Shown here in pieces: positions 1 to 7,164 of a DNA stretch of 10,340 nt. The position numbers and the translations under genes were made by a program. The stretch lies in contig DATKFM010000254.1 in assembly GCA_035544395.1 (NCBI GenBank), forward strand, positions 1-10,340, read 5' to 3'. The stretch's first letter is position 1, and each line of letters begins with the position of its first letter. Source of the stretch: DATKFM01 sp035544395 (GTDB taxonomy: Bacteria; Pseudomonadota; Alphaproteobacteria; Dongiales; Dongiaceae). The notes below the pieces were generated by a model that saw only the letters and a program-made list of their open reading frames with translations, made no database searches and was not told the origin of the DNA.

Positions 1-103
1 CAAGATGATCCTGGAAACGGCGTCGGGCAAAAAGAGCCGCAGCGAAGAGTACGGCTACGGCGACGACGAATTCGCCCCCTGGCATCTGGGCGCGACGTTC
101 TGA
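1..103 (+). CDS. UxaA-family sugar-acid dehydratase, C-terminal fragment (cut by window edge)
   Basis: Reading in frame from base 2 gives 33 residues before TGA at 101-103. They include ETASGKKSRSEEYGYGDDEF followed by APWHLGATF. The order 'ASG-K-(T/S)-x-SE...GYG-DEF-PW-x-GA' is the usual C-terminal end of UxaA-type hydro-lyases (altronate and galactarate dehydratase relatives), which remove water from sugar acids to give 2-keto-3-deoxy acids in the cytoplasm. The rest of the gene lies left of the window, so length, start and substrate cannot be judged. The family call rests on one short conserved block. The gene faces a minus-strand dehydrogenase across 147 bases that contain a REPIN-like repeat. 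Confidence 0.72.
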   Translation, partial: KMILETASGKKSRSEEYGYGDDEFAPWHLGATF

Positions 104-116
104 AGGCTACGCCTTC
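102..116 (+). other. Small perfect hairpin overlapping the UxaA-family stop codon
   Basis: GAAGGC, loop TAC, then GCCTTC form a perfect 6-bp stem that begins inside the TGA stop codon. The bases that follow are mixed, with no run of T, so it does not qualify as a clear intrinsic terminator. It could stall or protect the 3' end of the transcript, or be chance in GC-rich DNA. Confidence 0.3.
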
Positions 117-141
117 CGCTCAAATTCACTAAAGTTGTTTG

Positions 142-209
142 CCCCGCGAAAGCGGGGATCCGGGAGTTGCAGAGTGCTCGTCTTCTCTGGACCCCCGCTT
201 TCGCTGGGG
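142..209. repeat. REPIN-like inverted pair of REP palindromes, copy 1
   Basis: Two short hairpins lie in opposite orientation. The left one (142-157) is CCCCGC, loop GAAA, GCGGGG, a perfect 6-bp stem. The right one (192-209) is its inverted relative: loop TTTC, stem with one C-T mismatch at 196/205. The flanks also match as inverted copies (ATCCGGGAG on the left, CTCTGGA on the right). The same layout, in the same orientation and with a similar middle (GCAGAG and TGGA shared), recurs at 8241-8309. This is the structure of REP doublets (REPINs), non-autonomous elements mobilised elsewhere by RAYT transposases; no RAYT gene is visible here. Lying between convergent genes, it may also act on mRNA ends. 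Confidence 0.75.
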
Positions 210-250
210 AAACTATCAGGGGATTGCGTCAAGAACTGACGCCATGTCGC

Positions 251-1630
251 TTAGATCACCTTCCCGGGATTGAGAATTCCCCGGGGATCGAATGCGGCCT
301 TGATCCGGCGCATCAGTTCGATTTCGGCTTCGGAGCGGGAGCGGTTGAGATAGGGGCGCTTCAACAGGCCGATGCCGTGCTCGGCGGAAATGCTGCCCTG
401 CATCGCGCCGACGATCCCGTAGACGATCTCATCCATCTCATGCTCGACATTGCCCGCCACAGCACCAGCGCTGGCGGAGATATGCAGATTGCCGTCGCCG
501 ATATGGCCGTAGAAAGTCGAAACGCCATTCGGCCAGCGCTTGGCCAGCGCGCCGCGGCAGCGGTCGGCGAATTCGCCAATGCGGCCGATGGCCAGACTGA
601 CATCGTAATTCACGATATGAGGCAGCCTTTCCAGAGCCAGGCCCTCACGCACCGTCCAGAAATCCCGCGCCTCTTTCTCGGTCTTGGCGATGATGGCATC
701 GGTGACGTCGCCGGCTTCCAGCGCGCCCGCCAGCGCCGCTTCGACACGATCGCCGTCGCCGGCCGGATCGTTCCCCTCATATTCGGTCAGCACATAGAAG
801 GGCTGGCCCTTGGGCAGCGGCGTCACGCCGGTATCGGGATGGCCGGCGACATAGTCATAGAAATCCGGCCACATCACCTCGAAGGCGCTGATGCCGCCGA
901 GTTCGCTCTGCAGCCGCCGCAGCAGGCGCAAGCCGGCGTCGAAGCCCGTCGTGCTCAGGAACGCCGTCGTCCGGCTGCGAGGCAGGGGATGCAGCCGCAG
1001 CACCGCGCGGGTGATGACGCCCAGCGTACCCTCGGCGCCGATGAAGAGCTGCTTCAGGTCATAGCCGGTGTTGTTCTTCATCGCCTTGTCGAGCGCGGTG
1101 ATGACGGTGCCGTCCGCCAGCACCACCTCCAGGCCCAGTACCAGTGCGCGGGCCATGCCATAGCGGATCACCCGGTTGCCGCCGGCATTGGTGGCGAGAT
1201 TGCCGCCGATCTGGCAGCTCCCGCGGGAGCCAATATCCAGGCCGAGATAGAGCCCGGCATCGCGGGCGGCCTCCTGCGCCACCTGCAAGGGCGTGCCGGC
1301 CCGGACGGTGAGGGCGGAAGCCTCCCGGTCCAGCTCCTCCACGCCGGACAGGCGATCCAGCGACAGCACGATCTGGCCGGGCGCGGGGTTGGCGCCGCCG
1401 GCGAGCCCCGTCATGCCGCCCTGGGGCACCACGGGGATGCCCAGCTTGTGGCAGAAGGCGAGACAACGGGAGACTTCGTCGGTGGATCGCGGCCGGAGGA
1501 TCGCCGGCGGCACGGTCTTGGGCGCGCCACTCCAGTCGCCGGCACGGCGCTGGCGGAGATCGGCGTCGGTGGAGACGATGTCGGGGCCGAGTTCCTGGAA
1601 AAGCTGGCCGGCAAGGTCGGGCGCATTCAT
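251..1630 (-). CDS. FAD-binding D-2-hydroxyacid dehydrogenase (GlcD / D-2-hydroxyglutarate dehydrogenase-like)
   Basis: A 459-residue enzyme of the vanillyl-alcohol-oxidase/PCMH flavoprotein family that oxidises a D-2-hydroxyacid to the 2-keto acid, passing electrons to a carrier. The FAD domain spans about residues 40-215, with PQGGMTGLAGGA (69-80) and GYDLKQLFIGAEGTLGVIT (189-207). The C-terminal cap and active site have GHIGDGNLH (375-383, two metal-type histidines) and SAEHGIG (415-421), ending in NPGKV. Length is normal for a stand-alone member; there are no GlcE or GlcF partners. An upstream start at 1687 is open, but its extra residues look non-homologous. I chose the ATG at 1628-1630 because GGCGGGA lies about 9 bases before it and MNAPDLAGQL is a plausible N-terminus; an ATG at 1637-1639 is also possible. 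Glycolate, D-lactate and D-2-hydroxyglutarate are all possible substrates; which one cannot be told. Confidence 0.92.
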   Translation of the reverse strand: MNAPDLAGQLFQELGPDIVSTDADLRQRRAGDWSGAPKTVPPAILRPRSTDEVSRCLAFCHKLGIPVVPQGGMTGLAGGANPAPGQIVLSLDRLSGVEELDREASALTVRAGTPLQVAQEAARDAGLYLGLDIGSRGSCQIGGNLATNAGGNRVIRYGMARALVLGLEVVLADGTVITALDKAMKNNTGYDLKQLFIGAEGTLGVITRAVLRLHPLPRSRTTAFLSTTGFDAGLRLLRRLQSELGGISAFEVMWPDFYDYVAGHPDTGVTPLPKGQPFYVLTEYEGNDPAGDGDRVEAALAGALEAGDVTDAIIAKTEKEARDFWTVREGLALERLPHIVNYDVSLAIGRIGEFADRCRGALAKRWPNGVSTFYGHIGDGNLHISASAGAVAGNVEHEMDEIVYGIVGAMQGSISAEHGIGLLKRPYLNRSRSEAEIELMRRIKAAFDPRGILNPGKVI

Positions 1631-1708
1631 GCTGTGCATTCCCGCCGGGCGGCACGCCGATGTCAACGGCGGCGGTCGCAAACGCAATTGTGGAAATGTC
1701 GATCAGTT

Positions 1709-1712
1709 GGAG
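1709..1712 (+). promoter_or_regulatory. Shine-Dalgarno that fixes the SDR start
   Basis: GGAG lies six bases before the ATG at 1719-1721. The open frame extends upstream to 1293, through the opposite-strand dehydrogenase gene, but only from this ATG does SDR homology begin, so the site decides the start. Confidence 0.7.
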
Positions 1713-1718
1713 AATGAA

Positions 1719-2456
1719 ATGAACGACAGCAGTAAGTCGGCCATCGTCACAGGCGCTTCGCGCGGCATCGGCGCCGCAATCGCCGAGCGCCTGGCGGCCG
1801 ATGGCTTTGCGGTGGTGATCAACTATTCCGGGAGCGAGGCGGCGGCGAAGGCGCTGGCGGGCAAGATCACGGGCAAGGGCGGCCGCGCTGTCGCGGTGCA
1901 GGCCGATGTCAGCGATCCCCAGGCCGTAAAGCGTCTGTTCGACGCCGCCGAGACGAATTTCGGCGGCGCCGATGTGCTGGTGAACAACGCGGGCATCATG
2001 ATGCTGAAATCCATCGGCGAGAGCGACGACGCGCTGTTCGACCGGCAGATCGCCATCAATCTAAAGGGCACCTTCAACGGCCTGCGGGAGGCGGCCCGGC
2101 GCCTGCGCAAGGGTGGGCGCATCGTCAATTTCTCCACCAGCGTGGTCGGGCTGAAGCTGGAGAACTACGGCGTCTATGCCGCGACCAAGGCGGCAGTGGA
2201 ATCCCTGACGGCGATCCTGGCGAAGGAACTGCGCGGCCGCTCGATATCAGTCAACGCGATTGCGCCCGGCCCGACTGCGACCGATCTCTTCCTGAACGGC
2301 AAGCCGCCGGAGCTGGTGGAGCGCATGGCGAAGATGAGCCCGCTAGAGCGGCTGGGCACGCCGGAGGATATCGCCGCGGCCGTGGCCTTCCTCGTGGGGC
2401 CGGATGGATCCTGGATCAACGGCCAGACCCTGCGCGCCAATGGCGGCGTGGTGTGA
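1719..2456 (+). CDS. Short-chain dehydrogenase/reductase (FabG-like SDR)
   Basis: A complete classical SDR of 245 residues, a cytoplasmic NAD(P)-dependent oxidoreductase. The Rossmann glycine motif TGASRGIG is at 11-18, NNAG at 89-92, the structural Asn at 114 (INLKG), and the catalytic Ser (probably 141), Tyr153 and Lys157 in YGVYAATKAAV. APGPTATDLF (182-191) follows, and a C-terminal GQTLRANGG (235-243) matches the usual 'G..l.vdGG' ending. The segment after beta-2 (INYSGSEAAAK) has no acidic residue at the usual NAD-selecting place, which leans towards NADPH. It would often be labelled 3-oxoacyl-ACP reductase, but there is no fatty-acid gene nearby, so a reductase of a small carbonyl compound is likelier. 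It is divergent from the FAD dehydrogenase (88 bases between starts), so the two may share regulation and perhaps a substrate. Confidence 0.9.
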   Translation: MNDSSKSAIVTGASRGIGAAIAERLAADGFAVVINYSGSEAAAKALAGKITGKGGRAVAVQADVSDPQAVKRLFDAAETNFGGADVLVNNAGIMMLKSIGESDDALFDRQIAINLKGTFNGLREAARRLRKGGRIVNFSTSVVGLKLENYGVYAATKAAVESLTAILAKELRGRSISVNAIAPGPTATDLFLNGKPPELVERMAKMSPLERLGTPEDIAAAVAFLVGPDGSWINGQTLRANGGVV

Positions 2457-2457
2457 G

Positions 2458-2497
2458 GCAAAAAGAAGACCTCCCCGGCATCGCGCTGCCGGGGAGG
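2458..2497 (-). terminator. Intrinsic terminator of the PhoX-type gene (between convergent genes)
   Basis: An 11-bp perfect stem (2470-2480 with 2487-2497, CCTCCCCGGCA and its complement) closes on a 6-base loop. Read on the minus strand, the hairpin is followed at once by TCTTCTTTTTG (complement of 2459-2469), a good U-tract. It therefore terminates the minus-strand phosphatase gene, whose stop is about 36 bases upstream. On the plus strand the A-rich bases come before the stem and no T-run follows, so it is a weaker terminator for the SDR, though the stem may still protect that mRNA end. Confidence 0.8.
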
Positions 2498-2533
2498 AGT
2501 AGGATGCACAATTAGCCCAGGCTCGGGCCTCCC

Positions 2534-4468
2534 TCAGACGCCGATCTCGCCGCCGCCGTCCTTGGTGATGACCACCACGGAGGGCCGTGGCGGAGTCTTG
2601 TCGTCAAAATCCGGCCAGCGGGTGGTGGCCTTCTCCAGCATCTCGGATTTCTCGGCCGGATGCTGCACGGCGACGAACAGGGTCTGTCCATCCGGCGTGA
2701 AGCAGGGTCCGCAGAGTTCCGCATCCATCGGCACGGCATAGAGCAGCTTCGGCACCGCGCGGCCGGGACCCTCGACTTCCGTGCCATAGAGCCCGTCGGC
2801 GATGCCGAAATCCGGCGCGCCGTCGGTGGCGATCCAGAGCCGCCCCTGGGGATCGAAGGCGATATTATCGGGATTGGCGAACCAGCCGTTGGCAGAGACC
2901 TGGCCGCCATATCTGGCGCCCTGATCCGCCGCGGCAGGATCGCCGGCGAGGATGAAGGTGTCCCACTTGTATTGCGCGGCCGCGTGGTCAGCGTCCTTGC
3001 CGTCGCCCGGCGGCAGCAGCTCCAGGATATGGCCGGTGACGTTCTTGGCCCGGCTGTTGGCGACATTCAGCTTGTCGGCCTCGCGCTTCTTGTTCTTGGT
3101 CAGAACCAGATAGACGCGGCCGGTGACCGGATTGGATTCGAAGTCCTCGGGCCGGTCCATGGGCGTGGCGCCCAGGAGATCGCCGGCCTTGCGCGCCATG
3201 AACACCACGTCGCCCTGGCTGTTGAAGCCGTTTTCAGCCGTCAGCGGCCCCTGGCCGAACACCAGCGGCAGCCAGTCCAGCGTGCCGTCTTCGTTGAAGC
3301 GGGCGACCGAGAGCGTGCCGTCATCCAGCAGGCCCGCATTCTTGGCGCGGTCAGTGAGATCGACCTTGCCGTTGCTGACGAAGCGGTAGGCGTATTCGAA
3401 ATAATCGTCATCGCCCAGATAGATGACGGCGCGGCCATCCTTGTTGATGACCGATGTCGCCGCCTCATGGCCGAAGCGGCCGAGGGCGGTGCGCTTCGCC
3501 GGCTGCGATCCCGGGGTGTAGGGATCGTATTCGACCACCCAATCGAAGCGGTTCGGCTCATTGGGCTCCTTGTCCACATTGAAACGGTCCTGGTAGCGGG
3601 TCCAGCCGAGGCTGTCGCCGACTTCGGCATAGCCGGCGCGCTCGAACAGCGCGGGATTCGGTACTTTGCTGGGATCCCCGCCGAACAGGTCGGAAGCGCC
3701 TTCCTCGCAGAACAGCACCGTGCCCCAGGGCGTGGTGCCGCCGGAGCAGTTATCCAGCGTGCCGAGGACTTCATCACCAGCGGGATTTGCCGAAGTCTTC
3801 AGGAGTTCATGACCGGACGCAGGGCCGGTCAGCTTGATCGCCGTGTTGGCGGTGATGCGGCGGTTATAGGCGCTGTCAGCCACCACCTGCCATTGTCCGC
3901 CGGCCTTCTTGATCTCGACCACCGAATGGCCATGGGCGGCCATGGTGACCTCGGCCTGGTTCTTGTCCAGCTTGGCCGCGACATCATCGGCGGTCATGCC
4001 CGGCCACATGATGTGGGGGTTCACATACTCATGATTCACGCAGAGCAGGCCGTGATCTGAACTGTTGGAGCCGACCGGCAGCGGCATGAAGCCGATGAAG
4101 TCGCAGTTGTAGCCAAATTGCTTCTCCTGGGAGCCGCCGGTCATGGCGGCGGGTTCGAAAGCGCCGGCGCCCGCCATGATCGGATCGCCCCAGCGCAGCA
4201 GCACCTGCTTGCTGTAACCGGAGGCGACGTGGTCCTTCTCGTCATAGACGCGGGACAGCTCGCTGAAGGTCAGCGCGGGTGATGCCGCGGCCGCGGTGCC
4301 TGCGCCGAAGATGCGGCCGCCGAACATGCCGAGGCCGGCGGCGGCGCTCATGCCCAAAAGGGCCGTGCGCCGGGACAGGCGCGCTGCGATCACGCGCTCG
4401 ATCGGGGTTGCGGCCGAGCGGCTGGAATTGGTCGAGTCGGTCGAGTCGTGAGCCACGGGCTCGCTCAT
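2534..4468 (-). CDS. phoX: PhoX-type alkaline phosphatase (DUF839 family), Tat-exported
   Basis: A 644-residue protein of the PhoX/DUF839 family, periplasmic or secreted phosphatases that use iron and calcium to free phosphate from organic phosphomonoesters. The N-terminus has a long polar stretch, then the twin-arginine motif SRRTALLG (32-39), a hydrophobic segment to about 56 and an Ala-rich cleavage region near 58-63. Family blocks in order: FGYNCDFIGFMPL (118-130), LCVNHEYVNPHIMW (142-155), DNCSGGTTPWGT (239-250, with the Cys that in PhoX binds iron), FDWVVEYDP (308-316), GRFGHEAA (330-337), YLGDDDYFEYAYRF (350-363), NPDNIAFDPQGRLWIATDG (532-550) and CGPCFTPDG (586-594). The start ATG has AGGGAG six bases upstream (4475-4480). 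It is divergent from the kinase/lyase operon. Family is secure; that it is a phosphatase in this organism is inferred, since DUF839 also holds uncharacterised members. Confidence 0.92.
   Translation of the reverse strand: MSEPVAHDSTDSTNSSRSAATPIERVIAARLSRRTALLGMSAAAGLGMFGGRIFGAGTAAAASPALTFSELSRVYDEKDHVASGYSKQVLLRWGDPIMAGAGAFEPAAMTGGSQEKQFGYNCDFIGFMPLPVGSNSSDHGLLCVNHEYVNPHIMWPGMTADDVAAKLDKNQAEVTMAAHGHSVVEIKKAGGQWQVVADSAYNRRITANTAIKLTGPASGHELLKTSANPAGDEVLGTLDNCSGGTTPWGTVLFCEEGASDLFGGDPSKVPNPALFERAGYAEVGDSLGWTRYQDRFNVDKEPNEPNRFDWVVEYDPYTPGSQPAKRTALGRFGHEAATSVINKDGRAVIYLGDDDYFEYAYRFVSNGKVDLTDRAKNAGLLDDGTLSVARFNEDGTLDWLPLVFGQGPLTAENGFNSQGDVVFMARKAGDLLGATPMDRPEDFESNPVTGRVYLVLTKNKKREADKLNVANSRAKNVTGHILELLPPGDGKDADHAAAQYKWDTFILAGDPAAADQGARYGGQVSANGWFANPDNIAFDPQGRLWIATDGAPDFGIADGLYGTEVEGPGRAVPKLLYAVPMDAELCGPCFTPDGQTLFVAVQHPAEKSEMLEKATTRWPDFDDKTPPRPSVVVITKDGGGEIGV
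4430..4447. repeat. Tandem 9-bp repeat, two copies, within the phoX-like 5' end
   Basis: GGTCGAGTC occurs twice head to tail and encodes Asp-Ser-Thr twice in the polar N-terminal stretch before the Tat motif. The unit is a multiple of three, so copy-number change would alter the length of a low-complexity segment without shifting frame. Confidence 0.7.
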
Positions 4469-4774
4469 CGGAGTCTCCCTATCTTCTGTGTTGAAACTGG
4501 AACGGGCAACGGCCCGAATCGGCCGCTGTCCCCAGACGTTAAGGCCGCGCGATTGCCCGAATGCGACGAAAGGATGAAGCTTTTGCGACTAGAAATTTCC
4601 CCTCACCCTAACCCTCTCCCCGCTTCGCGAGGCGAGGGGACTATCTTTTGTCGTTGTCCGAGCATTCGCTGAGGCACTCACCAACTTTGACCCCTCTCCC
4701 CCACGGCGTGGGGGAAAGGGTCAGGGTGAGGGGGTGTTGACGGAACGCTTTCCTTCGTCACATTGGGCCCCCTC
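4469..4774. promoter_or_regulatory. Divergent intergenic region between phoX-like gene and kinase operon
   Basis: About 306 bases without a gene. It must hold promoters for two divergent units, but I find no pair of -35/-10 boxes good enough to call. It contains the phoX-like Shine-Dalgarno (4475-4480), a degenerate direct repeat that could be a weak Pho box (4561-4580), and a large inverted repeat pair (4599-4734) that takes up most of the space next to the kinase gene. A short open frame at 4448-4672 has no recognisable protein character and is not called. Confidence 0.55.
4599..4734. repeat. Inverted pair of REP-like repeats of a second family
   Basis: The left unit (4599-4640) starts CCCCTCACCCTAACCCTC and continues into a small hairpin around CGCTTCGCGAGGCG. 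The right unit (4689-4734) is its inverted relative: a perfect CCCCCAC / GTGGGGG hairpin with loop GGC, nested in GACCC / GGGTC, followed by GGGTGAGGGG. The outer arms 4599-4621 and 4711-4733 are 23-base inverted repeats with two mismatches, able to fold into one long stem around about 90 bases. This type of CCCTCACCCT...CTCCCC repeat is common between genes in alphaproteobacteria. It is unlike the GAAA-loop family at 142-209 and 8241-8309. Its right end stops about 40 bases before the kinase ATG. Confidence 0.7.
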
Positions 4775-5830
4775 ATGCCCGAAGCGACGCTCCCCCAGCC
4801 CGTCAAATTCCTCGACCTCACCCTGCCGAAACTCTCGGTGGCGGAGGCGGTGGAGATCGCGCGGCGGGAATTCGGTCTCGCGGGCGAGGCCAGGCCGCTC
4901 TACAGCGAGCGCGATGCGAACTTCCATCTGCGCCCGGCCGACGGCGGCCCCGGCCATGTGCTGAAGATCGCCAATGCCGTGGAAGATCCGGCCGTCGTCG
5001 ATCTGCAGACGGCCGGCCTGCGCCACATCGCCCGCGCCGATCCCGGTCTGCCGGTGCCGCGGGTGGTCCTGTCGCGGGACGGCGAGGCCATCGCCTGGGT
5101 GCAACTCGATGATGGCGCGCGGCATATGGCGCGGGTCTACAGCTTTCTGCCCGGGAATATATTGGAAACGGTCCCGCACAAACCGGCGTTGCTGGCCGAT
5201 CTCGGACGCTTTGCCGCGCGGCTCGACAAGGCGCTCGCCGGCTTCAGCCATCGCGCCGCGGCGCAGGAGATCCCCTGGGACCTGCGGCTGTTGCCGCGCA
5301 TGGCCGGCCATGTGGACGATATCGACGGCGACGGGCGCCGTGCGATGGTCCGGTGCGTGATCGATAACTTCGCGGCAAAGGCGATGCCGCGGCTTGCGCG
5401 CGTGCGCAGCCAGGTCATCCACAATGATCTCAATCTGCACAACGTGCTGGTCGATCCGGATGACGGCATCCGCGTTGCCGGCGTGATCGATTTCGGCGAC
5501 ATGGTGGTGGGCCCGCTGCTCTTCGAGCCGTCGATCGCCGCGGCGGATATCTGGATCGGCAAGGACGATGCGCTGGAAGCCTCCGGCACCGTCATCGGCG
5601 CCTATCATCAGGTGCTGCCGCTGCGGGAAGACGAGATCGGCCTGATCTATGACCTGCTGTTGGCGCGGCACGCCATTTCCGTTGTGATCTGCGCCCGGCG
5701 GGCCAAGCACAATGCGGAGACGCCGAGCTACCTGGAATCCTACTACGAGCCTTGCATGGCCGCCCTTGAGCAACTGCTCACCATCGGGCATGACAAGGTC
5801 ACTGCCGCGCTGAAAGCGGCCTGCGCCTAG
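4775..5830 (+). CDS. APH-fold small-molecule kinase, hydroxylysine-kinase-like
   Basis: A 351-residue cytoplasmic kinase of the aminoglycoside phosphotransferase/choline kinase superfamily. ATP-lobe features: SERDANFHLR (44-53) and VLKIAN with Lys64. The catalytic loop VIHNDLNLHNVLV (214-226) carries Asp218 and Asn223, and VIDFGDM (237-243) carries the metal-binding Asp239. The RD-NFH opening followed by VLKI..A.E and the HNDLN-HN loop are typical of the HYKK/AGPHD1 branch and of kinase domains fused to class III aminotransferases in bacteria. The next gene, 17 bases on, encodes just such a PLP enzyme, so the likely job is ATP-dependent O-phosphorylation of an amino alcohol (ethanolamine, aminopropanol, hydroxylysine or similar). 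The ATG at 4775 was preferred to an in-frame TTG at 4763; neither has a clear Shine-Dalgarno. Antibiotic resistance is an unlikely role given the neighbours. Confidence 0.85.
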   Translation: MPEATLPQPVKFLDLTLPKLSVAEAVEIARREFGLAGEARPLYSERDANFHLRPADGGPGHVLKIANAVEDPAVVDLQTAGLRHIARADPGLPVPRVVLSRDGEAIAWVQLDDGARHMARVYSFLPGNILETVPHKPALLADLGRFAARLDKALAGFSHRAAAQEIPWDLRLLPRMAGHVDDIDGDGRRAMVRCVIDNFAAKAMPRLARVRSQVIHNDLNLHNVLVDPDDGIRVAGVIDFGDMVVGPLLFEPSIAAADIWIGKDDALEASGTVIGAYHQVLPLREDEIGLIYDLLLARHAISVVICARRAKHNAETPSYLESYYEPCMAALEQLLTIGHDKVTAALKAACA

Positions 5831-5847
5831 AGAAAGAAAATCTGTCG

Positions 5848-7152
5848 ATGACAACTGCAGCTTCAACGGCCGCGCCCGCATCCGGCGACATCCAGCAACT
5901 CCTGGCGCGGCGGCGGCGGCATATGGGCTCGCAGCTCTACATGTTCTACGACCCGCCGCTGCATCTGGTGCGCGGCGAAGGTGTCTGGCTGTACGACGCC
6001 AAGGGCCGCGCCTATCTCGACGTCTATAACAATGTGCCCCATGTGGGCCATTGCCATCCCCATGTGGTGGAGGCGATCGCGCGGCAGGCCGGCCGGCTCA
6101 ATACCAACACCCGCTATCTCTACGACGAGGTTCTCGACTATGCCGAGCGGCTGACGGCGACGCTGCCGGCGGGGCTGGATGTGGCGGCGTTCGTCAATTC
6201 CGGCAGCGAGGCGGTGGATCTCGCCTGGCGCATGTCCAAGGCCCATACCGGACAGCGCGGCGCCGTTGTCATGGAAGAGGCCTATCACGGCTGGACCGAT
6301 GGGGTGGAAGCGCTGTCGCCGGCGGGCAAGGCTGACAATGCGCTGGCGCCTCATGTTCGCATGTTGGCGCCGCCCGACAGATATCGCGGCGCCCATGGCT
6401 CCGACGGCGCGGCCTATGCTGCCGATGCGGACCGCGCCATCAGCTCACTGCAAGCGGCCGGCCTGCAGCCCGCGGCCTTCATCGCCGATCCCGGCTTCTG
6501 CACCAACGGCATCCACGAGCCGCTGCCGGGCTATCTCGGCCGGGTGTACGACCGGATGCGTGCCGCTGGCGCTGTCTGCATCGCCGACGAAGTGCAGACC
6601 GGCTTCGGCCGCACGGGCGCGCAGCGTTGGGGCTTCGCCTTGCACAATGTCACGCCCGACATCGTCACCATGGGCAAGCCCGTGGCCAACGGCCATCCCC
6701 TGGGCGTTGTCGTCACGCGGCGCGAGATCATGGAGTCTTTCATGTCGCGCACCTCGTTCTTCAGCACCTTCGGCGGCAACAATGTCGCCTGCGCCGCCGG
6801 CATGGCGGTGCTGGATGTGCTGGAGAAGGAGCAGTTGCAGGCCAGCGCGCAAAAGGTGGGCGAGCATCTGAAGGCTGGATTGCGCGGCCTGATGAAGAAG
6901 CATGACCTGATCGGCGATGTGCGCGGCATGGGCCTCATGATCGGCGTGGAGTTGGTGACCGATCGCAAGACGCTGACGCCCGCGACCAAGGAGACAAAGC
7001 GCGTGCTCAATCTGATGCGTGATCACGGGGTGCTGGTCGGCTATGAGGGCCGCGCGGTGAACATCGTCAAGGTGCGGCCGCCGATGCCGTTCAAGATCGA
7101 GCATGCGGACCAGACCGTGGATGCGATGGAAAAGGCGTTGAAGGCTCTCTGA
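5848..7152 (+). CDS. Class III PLP enzyme, AGXT2L-type amino-alcohol-phosphate phospho-lyase
   Basis: 434 residues, full length for a class III aminotransferase-fold enzyme. Landmarks: NNVPHVGHCHPHVV (61-74), NTNTRYLYDEV (85-95), NSGSEA (117-122, phosphate of PLP), YHGW (146-149), ADEVQTGFGRTG (246-257, Asp247 to the pyridine N), TMGKPVANGHP (274-284, Lys277 the Schiff-base lysine), FFSTFGGNNVACAAG (304-318) and VRGMGLMIGVELV (358-370). The NNV-HVGHCHP, NTN-RYL and MGKP-NGHP blocks match the AGXT2L branch (human ETNPPL and PHYKPL), whose members do not transaminate but split O-phospho amino alcohols into aldehyde, ammonia and phosphate. The kinase just upstream fits supplying that substrate. 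It lies 17 bases after the kinase and 12 before the dehydrogenase, evidently co-transcribed. An ordinary omega-aminotransferase is the alternative; substrate unproven. Confidence 0.88.
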   Translation: MTTAASTAAPASGDIQQLLARRRRHMGSQLYMFYDPPLHLVRGEGVWLYDAKGRAYLDVYNNVPHVGHCHPHVVEAIARQAGRLNTNTRYLYDEVLDYAERLTATLPAGLDVAAFVNSGSEAVDLAWRMSKAHTGQRGAVVMEEAYHGWTDGVEALSPAGKADNALAPHVRMLAPPDRYRGAHGSDGAAYAADADRAISSLQAAGLQPAAFIADPGFCTNGIHEPLPGYLGRVYDRMRAAGAVCIADEVQTGFGRTGAQRWGFALHNVTPDIVTMGKPVANGHPLGVVVTRREIMESFMSRTSFFSTFGGNNVACAAGMAVLDVLEKEQLQASAQKVGEHLKAGLRGLMKKHDLIGDVRGMGLMIGVELVTDRKTLTPATKETKRVLNLMRDHGVLVGYEGRAVNIVKVRPPMPFKIEHADQTVDAMEKALKAL

Positions 7153-7164
7153 GCCGGGAACAGC

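Noticed and set aside
142..209. Intrinsic terminator between the UxaA-type gene and the FAD dehydrogenase
   Set aside because: The hairpins are GC-rich but neither strand has a proper T-run after them; they are better explained as a REP doublet.
1661..1666. Perfect TTGACA on the minus strand upstream of the FAD dehydrogenase, a possible -35 box
   Set aside because: At 17 bases' spacing the -10 position reads GGGAAT, overlaps the Shine-Dalgarno and would give a leaderless message, so I do not call a promoter.
167..1717. Long plus-strand open frame of 516 codons opposite the FAD dehydrogenase
   Set aside because: Its translation is rich in Ala, Gly, Arg, His and Gln with no family motif, and the opposite strand carries a complete, well-conserved enzyme. 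It is a high-GC antisense shadow.
1293..1718. N-terminal extension of the SDR up to 1293
   Set aside because: The extension lies over the FAD dehydrogenase gene, has no SDR homology, and a good Shine-Dalgarno precedes the internal ATG at 1719.
2660..4060. Plus-strand open frame of 466 codons opposite the phoX-like gene; similar frames at 4721-5881 (-) and 9407-10102 (+)
   Set aside because: Composition is typical of antisense frames and the real genes on the other strand account for the conservation.
4448..4672. Short plus-strand open frame of 74 codons in the divergent intergenic region
   Set aside because: It begins inside the phoX-like gene on the opposite strand and runs through the REP-like repeat; no ribosome-binding site or protein character.
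4763..4765. TTG as start of the kinase
   Set aside because: It adds only four residues, has no Shine-Dalgarno, and an ATG follows at 4775; kept only as an alternative.
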